NCBI GenBank assembly: GCA_031275035.1
Contig: JAISPH010000133.1
Coordinates: 1-10,109 of the forward strand
Direction: 5' to 3'
Length of the DNA: 10,109 bases
Origin: Treponema sp.
Lineage (GTDB): Bacteria; Spirochaetota; Spirochaetia; Treponematales; Breznakiellaceae
Shown: piece after piece, positions 6,779-10,109 of the stretch
How positions within the stretch are numbered: the stretch's first letter is position 1
How the letters are laid out: each line of letters opens with the position of its first letter
Notes under the pieces: model-generated
The model's input: the letters and a program-made list of their open reading frames with translations, nothing else
Told to the model about the DNA's origin: nothing
Databases searched by the model: none
Translations under genes and position numbers: made by a program

Positions 6779-8005
6779 ATGAATGTAGTTGTCATCGGCG
6801 CCCAGTGGGGTGATGAGGGAAAGGGCAAGATCGTGGACTATCTGGCCAATGAGGCCCAGATAATTGTCCGTTTCTCCGGCGGGGCCAACGCGGGTCACAC
6901 CATCGTTATAGGAGACGATCAGTACGCCCTGCATCTGATTCCCTCGGGGATACTCTATCCCGATAAGATGGTGGTCCTCGGCGCCGGGATGGTTATAGAC
7001 CCTGTGGCTCTTTTTGCAGAGCTGGATATGCTCAAAGACCGGGGGATCGACACCACGGGCCGGGTTTTTATTTCCGACCGGGCCCACGTGGTGCTGCCCC
7101 GGTATATCGAGATAGACAAGGAACGGGACCGGTCCCGGAAGAAGCCCATCGGCACCACCGGCCGCGGTATCGGGATCACCTATTCCATGAAGAGCGACCG
7201 GGAGGGGATACGGATTGCGGATCTTGCCTGGCAGGAAAAGATGGCGGAACTGGAATCCCCGGACCGGGATTTCCTTGCCCCCTACAGGGAACGGCTCCTT
7301 GCCATGGCCGTCGATCTTTCCACCTATCTGGTGCACCGTAAAAACGCCCAGGTTCTCTTTGAAGGCGCCCAGGGGGCCCTTCTGGATCTGGATCTGGGAA
7401 CCTACCCCTACGTGTCCAGCGGCATGTCCTGCGCCGCCGGAGCCGCGGTAGGCGGCTGTGTGGGCCCCCGGAACTTGGACAAGGTGCTGGGGGTGTTCAA
7501 GGCCTACTCTACCCGGGTGGGAAACGGCCCCTTCCCCAGCGAATTCGACGCCAATTCCGAAGATGAACTGTGCCGCTTTGTCCGGGATACGGGCCGGGAA
7601 TACGGGGTTACCACCGGCCGGCCCCGGCGCTGCGGCTACCTTGATCTGGTGGCCCTGCGTTATGCCTGCCTGACCAACTCCATTGATTCCCTGGTGATGA
7701 CCCACCTGGATGTGTACGATACCCTGGAAGAGGTAAAGGCCTGTATCGCCTATCAAATCGGCGGCCGGATAGTTGAAAGCTTTCCCGCCTCCATCGAGAC
7801 CCTCAACAGCGCCAAACCTGTGCTCCGGTCCTTCCAGGGCTGGAAGAAGTCTCTCTCACCGGCCCTGACCTACGAGGAATTCCCCGAAGCGGCGATGGAG
7901 TATATCAATTTTATTGAACGTTTCTGCGAAACCCCCGTGGACATTGTATCCGTAGGCTACGACAGAAAGGAAACCATCATCAGGAAAAATCCGTGGACCA
8001 AATGA
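6779..8005 (+). CDS. purA: adenylosuccinate synthetase
   Basis: PurA uses GTP to join IMP and aspartate, the first committed step from IMP to AMP. The P-loop GDEGKGK (11-17) contains the catalytic Asp12, and NAGHT (37-41) has the catalytic His40. GTTGRGIG (125-132), FEGAQGALLDLD (194-205), TRVGNGPFPSE (245-255) and TTGRPRRCGYLDLVALRY (278-295) are further family motifs. At 408 residues it is slightly shorter than the usual 425-430. Two normally conserved spots differ: GIGITY where most have GIGPAY, and DLGTYPYVSSG where most have DHGTYPFVTSS. The ATG has AAGGA six bases upstream. guaA follows 197 bases downstream on the same strand. Confidence 0.97.
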   Translation: MNVVVIGAQWGDEGKGKIVDYLANEAQIIVRFSGGANAGHTIVIGDDQYALHLIPSGILYPDKMVVLGAGMVIDPVALFAELDMLKDRGIDTTGRVFISDRAHVVLPRYIEIDKERDRSRKKPIGTTGRGIGITYSMKSDREGIRIADLAWQEKMAELESPDRDFLAPYRERLLAMAVDLSTYLVHRKNAQVLFEGAQGALLDLDLGTYPYVSSGMSCAAGAAVGGCVGPRNLDKVLGVFKAYSTRVGNGPFPSEFDANSEDELCRFVRDTGREYGVTTGRPRRCGYLDLVALRYACLTNSIDSLVMTHLDVYDTLEEVKACIAYQIGGRIVESFPASIETLNSAKPVLRSFQGWKKSLSPALTYEEFPEAAMEYINFIERFCETPVDIVSVGYDRKETIIRKNPWTK

Positions 8006-8150
8006 AGCCCCGCCCGAAACTTCCCCGCCGGGGTATTGGACTTGTTCGATAACCTGGTTGGTTATTGCGGACCTGCGTCCGGCACAGGTCTCCCAAAAGG
8101 CGCGGGTTCCTTAATGAAATTCACGTTTTTTGTTGTTTTTAAGCGGAAGC

Positions 8151-8176
8151 TGTTCAGAAGCTGAAGTTTCTGAACA
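8151..8176 (+). promoter_or_regulatory. 12-bp stem palindrome in the guaA leader
   Basis: TGTTCAGAAGCT (8151-8162) and AGTTTCTGAACA (8165-8176) pair at 11 of 12 positions around GA; the odd pair is G-T, which becomes a G-U wobble in RNA. The 20 bases 8153-8172 differ at one position from 5326-5345 before the ornithine carbamoyltransferase gene. It ends 26 bases before the guaA ATG. Two small stems lie earlier in the same spacer: 8049-8054 with 8060-8065, and 8070-8075 with 8085-8090. I see no purine riboswitch signature in this spacer. Confidence 0.65.
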
Positions 8177-8202
8177 ACGCTATTGTATGAACAGGATATT
8201 GC

Positions 8203-9903
8203 ATGGATAAGATTCTGATACTGGACTTCGGAAGCCAGACCACCCAGCTTATAGGAAGGCGTATCCGGGATATGGGGGTCTATACGGAGATACTCCCCGG
8301 AGACGCCTCCCTTGAGGGGATCCCCGCCGCCGGCGGAACCTGCGAAGGGGAGGGGTTCCGGGGGATCATTCTTTCGGGGTCCCCCGAATCGGCGTATTCC
8401 CCTGCGGGGGCCGCGCCGGACAGGCGGGTCTACGATTCCGGCCTTCCCCTGCTGGGGATCTGCTACGGCCTTCAGCGCATGAACTTTGACAACGGCGGCC
8501 GGGTAGAGCCCCTGCCCCGGCGGGAATACGGCGGCGTGGAGGTTCATATCCCCCCTGCGGAGGACCAAGATGGCGGCGTCAATCCCCTGGCCCCGCGGTT
8601 CCTTGCGGGCTTCGATCCTTCCCTGCCGTTTGCGGCCATTACGGCGGGAACCGCTGCGGCGGATCCGGGAAAAAGCTTTACCTTTACCGCCTGGATGAGC
8701 CACGGCGATACCCTTACTGCCCTGGCCCCGGGGTTCCGGGAATACGGCAGGAGCGTCTCCGGTTTCCCCGCGGTGGTGATAAGCGGCGGCAGGCCCTGGT
8801 TCGGCCTTCAGTTTCATCCCGAAGTAACCCACAGCGAGCGGGGCCTTGAGATCCTCGCCGCCTTTGTCTTCGGCGTCTGCGGCTGCAAACCGGGCTGGAC
8901 CATGGAGCATTATATCGAAGAAGTCCGCCGTTCCCTGCAGGACAGGGTGGGGACGAATCCGGCGCTGCTCCTTATTTCAGGCGGGGTGGATTCCACCGTG
9001 GCCGGGGCGCTGCTCCTCAAAAGCCTCGATCCCGCCCAGGTTCACCTGATGTATATGGATACCGGGCTGATGCGGAAGGATGAAACCAGGTCCGTCAAGG
9101 CCGGCCTGGAACGGCTCGGCGCCAGGCACCTTCATATAATCCACTGCGGGGATGAATTTTTTTCGGCCCTCAAGGGACTGACGGAGCCCGAGGAAAAACG
9201 CAGGGCCGTCGGGGATCTCTTTATCACGATACAGGAACGGGAAGTGGCCCGGCTGGGGCTTCCCGATTCCTGCTTTCTTGTCCAGGGTACCCTCTACACG
9301 GATCTCATCGAAAGCGGCAAGGGGGTGGGGAAGAAGGCCCGCCTTATCAAAAGCCACCACAATGTGGGGAGCCCCCTGGTGGAAGCCAAGCGCCGGGCGG
9401 GCCTCGTTATTGAACCCCTGGACCGGCTCTACAAGGATGAGGTCCGCCGCCTGGGCCGGCTCCTTGCCCTGGACGAGGGAGTGGTCCGCCGCCATCCCTT
9501 TCCCGGCCCCGGCCTCGCGGTCCGCATCCTGGGGGAGGTAACCAGGGAAAAATGTGATGTCCTCCGGGAAGCGGACGCCGTCTTTATCGACGAGCTCAAA
9601 AAACGTCCCGCCCCCGGGGCCCTCCACGGCGCCCCCTTGTCCCTCTACGACGATATCTGGCAGGCCTTCGCGGTACTCCTCCCCATCCGTTCCGTCGGCG
9701 TTGCCGGCGATGTCCGCAAGTACGGCTGGGTCCTCGCCCTCAGGGCCATCACCAGCGCCGACGGCATGACCGCCGATGTTTATCCCTTTCCCCCCCGGGA
9801 CCTCCTGGAAATCTCCACCCTCATCACCAATACCGTCAAGGACATCGGCCGGGTCACCTACGACATATCAAGTAAACCCCCGGCAACCATCGAGTGGGAG
9901 TAG
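8203..9903 (+). CDS. guaA: GMP synthase (glutamine-hydrolysing)
   Basis: GuaA converts XMP to GMP using ATP and ammonia released from glutamine. The N-terminal class I glutamine amidotransferase domain has GICYG with the nucleophile Cys87, and FHPEVT with His205 and Glu207, completing the triad. The ATP pyrophosphatase domain carries the PP-loop SGGVDS (259-264). IKSHHNVG, RHPFPGPGL and the closing YDISSKPPATIEWE belong to the C-terminal synthase and dimerisation region. At 566 residues it is about 40 longer than the usual 525. Most of the extra (about 25 residues) lies between Cys87 and WMSHGD (164-169); a smaller insertion of about 7 lies near ELKKRPAPGALHG. The ATG is preceded by AGGA at six bases, in a context (AGGATRTTGCATG) nearly the same as that of purA. 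Confidence 0.97.
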   Translation: MDKILILDFGSQTTQLIGRRIRDMGVYTEILPGDASLEGIPAAGGTCEGEGFRGIILSGSPESAYSPAGAAPDRRVYDSGLPLLGICYGLQRMNFDNGGRVEPLPRREYGGVEVHIPPAEDQDGGVNPLAPRFLAGFDPSLPFAAITAGTAAADPGKSFTFTAWMSHGDTLTALAPGFREYGRSVSGFPAVVISGGRPWFGLQFHPEVTHSERGLEILAAFVFGVCGCKPGWTMEHYIEEVRRSLQDRVGTNPALLLISGGVDSTVAGALLLKSLDPAQVHLMYMDTGLMRKDETRSVKAGLERLGARHLHIIHCGDEFFSALKGLTEPEEKRRAVGDLFITIQEREVARLGLPDSCFLVQGTLYTDLIESGKGVGKKARLIKSHHNVGSPLVEAKRRAGLVIEPLDRLYKDEVRRLGRLLALDEGVVRRHPFPGPGLAVRILGEVTREKCDVLREADAVFIDELKKRPAPGALHGAPLSLYDDIWQAFAVLLPIRSVGVAGDVRKYGWVLALRAITSADGMTADVYPFPPRDLLEISTLITNTVKDIGRVTYDISSKPPATIEWE

Positions 9904-9907
9904 CGAA

Positions 9908-9925
9908 ACAAAACCGGGGGTTTGT
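9908..9925 (+). terminator. weak terminator-like hairpin after guaA
   Basis: ACAAAACC and GGTTTGT pair with one bulge around GGG, four bases after the guaA stop. No T-run follows. A second nested pairing, 9938-9941 with 9974-9977 enclosing 9947-9951 with 9967-9971, lies between the two convergent genes. Either could end transcription, but neither is a standard intrinsic terminator. Confidence 0.25.
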
Positions 9926-9991
9926 ACCGGTGGCTTGACCCCATTAGGCAGACAGGATTAAGCGGCCTGCCCTGGGTTAAACCCATTCGAC

Positions 9992-10109
9992 TCATTTGAA
10001 ATATAAGTCCTCAATTTGTGGTTCCCCCCAGGGATTATAGGCATCGACAAAATCGTCTTTGTCCAAAGCCTTTATCTTCTCCATCGCGGTTTTGTAATTA
10101 GCCTTGGTG
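9992..10109 (-). CDS. 3' end of an unrecognised gene (partial)
   Basis: A - strand frame is open from the window edge to a TGA at 9994-9992 and gives 38 residues, including AMEKIKALDKDDFVDAYNPW and ending EDLYFK. The residue composition is protein-like (many Lys, Asp, and aromatic residues). Its codons end in A/T far more often than in guaA, purA or rsmE, which could mean recent transfer. It converges on guaA across an 88-base spacer. I do not recognise the family. Confidence 0.65.
   Translation of the reverse strand, partial: TKANYKTAMEKIKALDKDDFVDAYNPWGEPQIEDLYFK

Noticed and set aside
6551..7756. 401-residue open frame on the - strand
   Set aside because: It is antisense to purA, whose motifs are unambiguous.
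8006..8202. Purine riboswitch before guaA
   Set aside because: The conserved junction sequences of the purine aptamer are not seen; only short simple stems and the shared palindrome are present.

Overview
The window looks like a piece of GC-rich bacterial chromosome, most likely from a spirochaete related to Treponema (the termite-gut treponemes come to mind). That placement is an inference from three things: the cyclase-like/STAND/TPR protein architecture, the small Zn-peptidase-like protein, and the abundance of intergenic palindromes. No rRNA, tRNA, cas gene or transposase was found.

Layout. Positions 1-852 are mostly non-coding. They hold a possible gene tail (to 76), a 45-bp GA dinucleotide tract (75-119), a run of back-to-back hairpins (220-356) and a ten-unit array of short AT-rich palindromes with G-rich spacers (401-778). 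Next is a + strand gene for a SprT/WSS1-like zinc metallopeptidase with a coiled-coil tail (853-1644). It converges on a - strand pair: a 920-residue regulator-like protein (5236-2474), then rsmE (2407-1652). A 167-bp divergent spacer leads to a + strand ornithine carbamoyltransferase gene (5404-6348). A second, seven-unit array of the same palindrome family follows (6425-6666), then purA (6779-8005) and guaA (8203-9903). The window closes with the 3' end of a - strand gene that uses more A/T than its neighbours (9992-10109).

How the genes fit together. PurA opens the IMP-to-AMP branch and GuaA finishes the IMP-to-GMP branch, so adjacent genes control the two outputs of IMP. Ornithine carbamoyltransferase joins carbamoyl phosphate and ornithine to make citrulline. 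RsmE methylates 16S rRNA. The 920-residue protein looks like an enzymatically decayed member of the nucleotidyl cyclase-STAND ATPase-TPR family and may now act as a scaffold or sensor.

The most unusual content is non-coding. Seventeen units of a 24-bp palindrome lie in two arrays with a 35-38 bp period, and a shared 17-base word lies about 40 bases before each array. A different palindrome occurs, in the same orientation, in the leaders of both the ornithine carbamoyltransferase gene and guaA.
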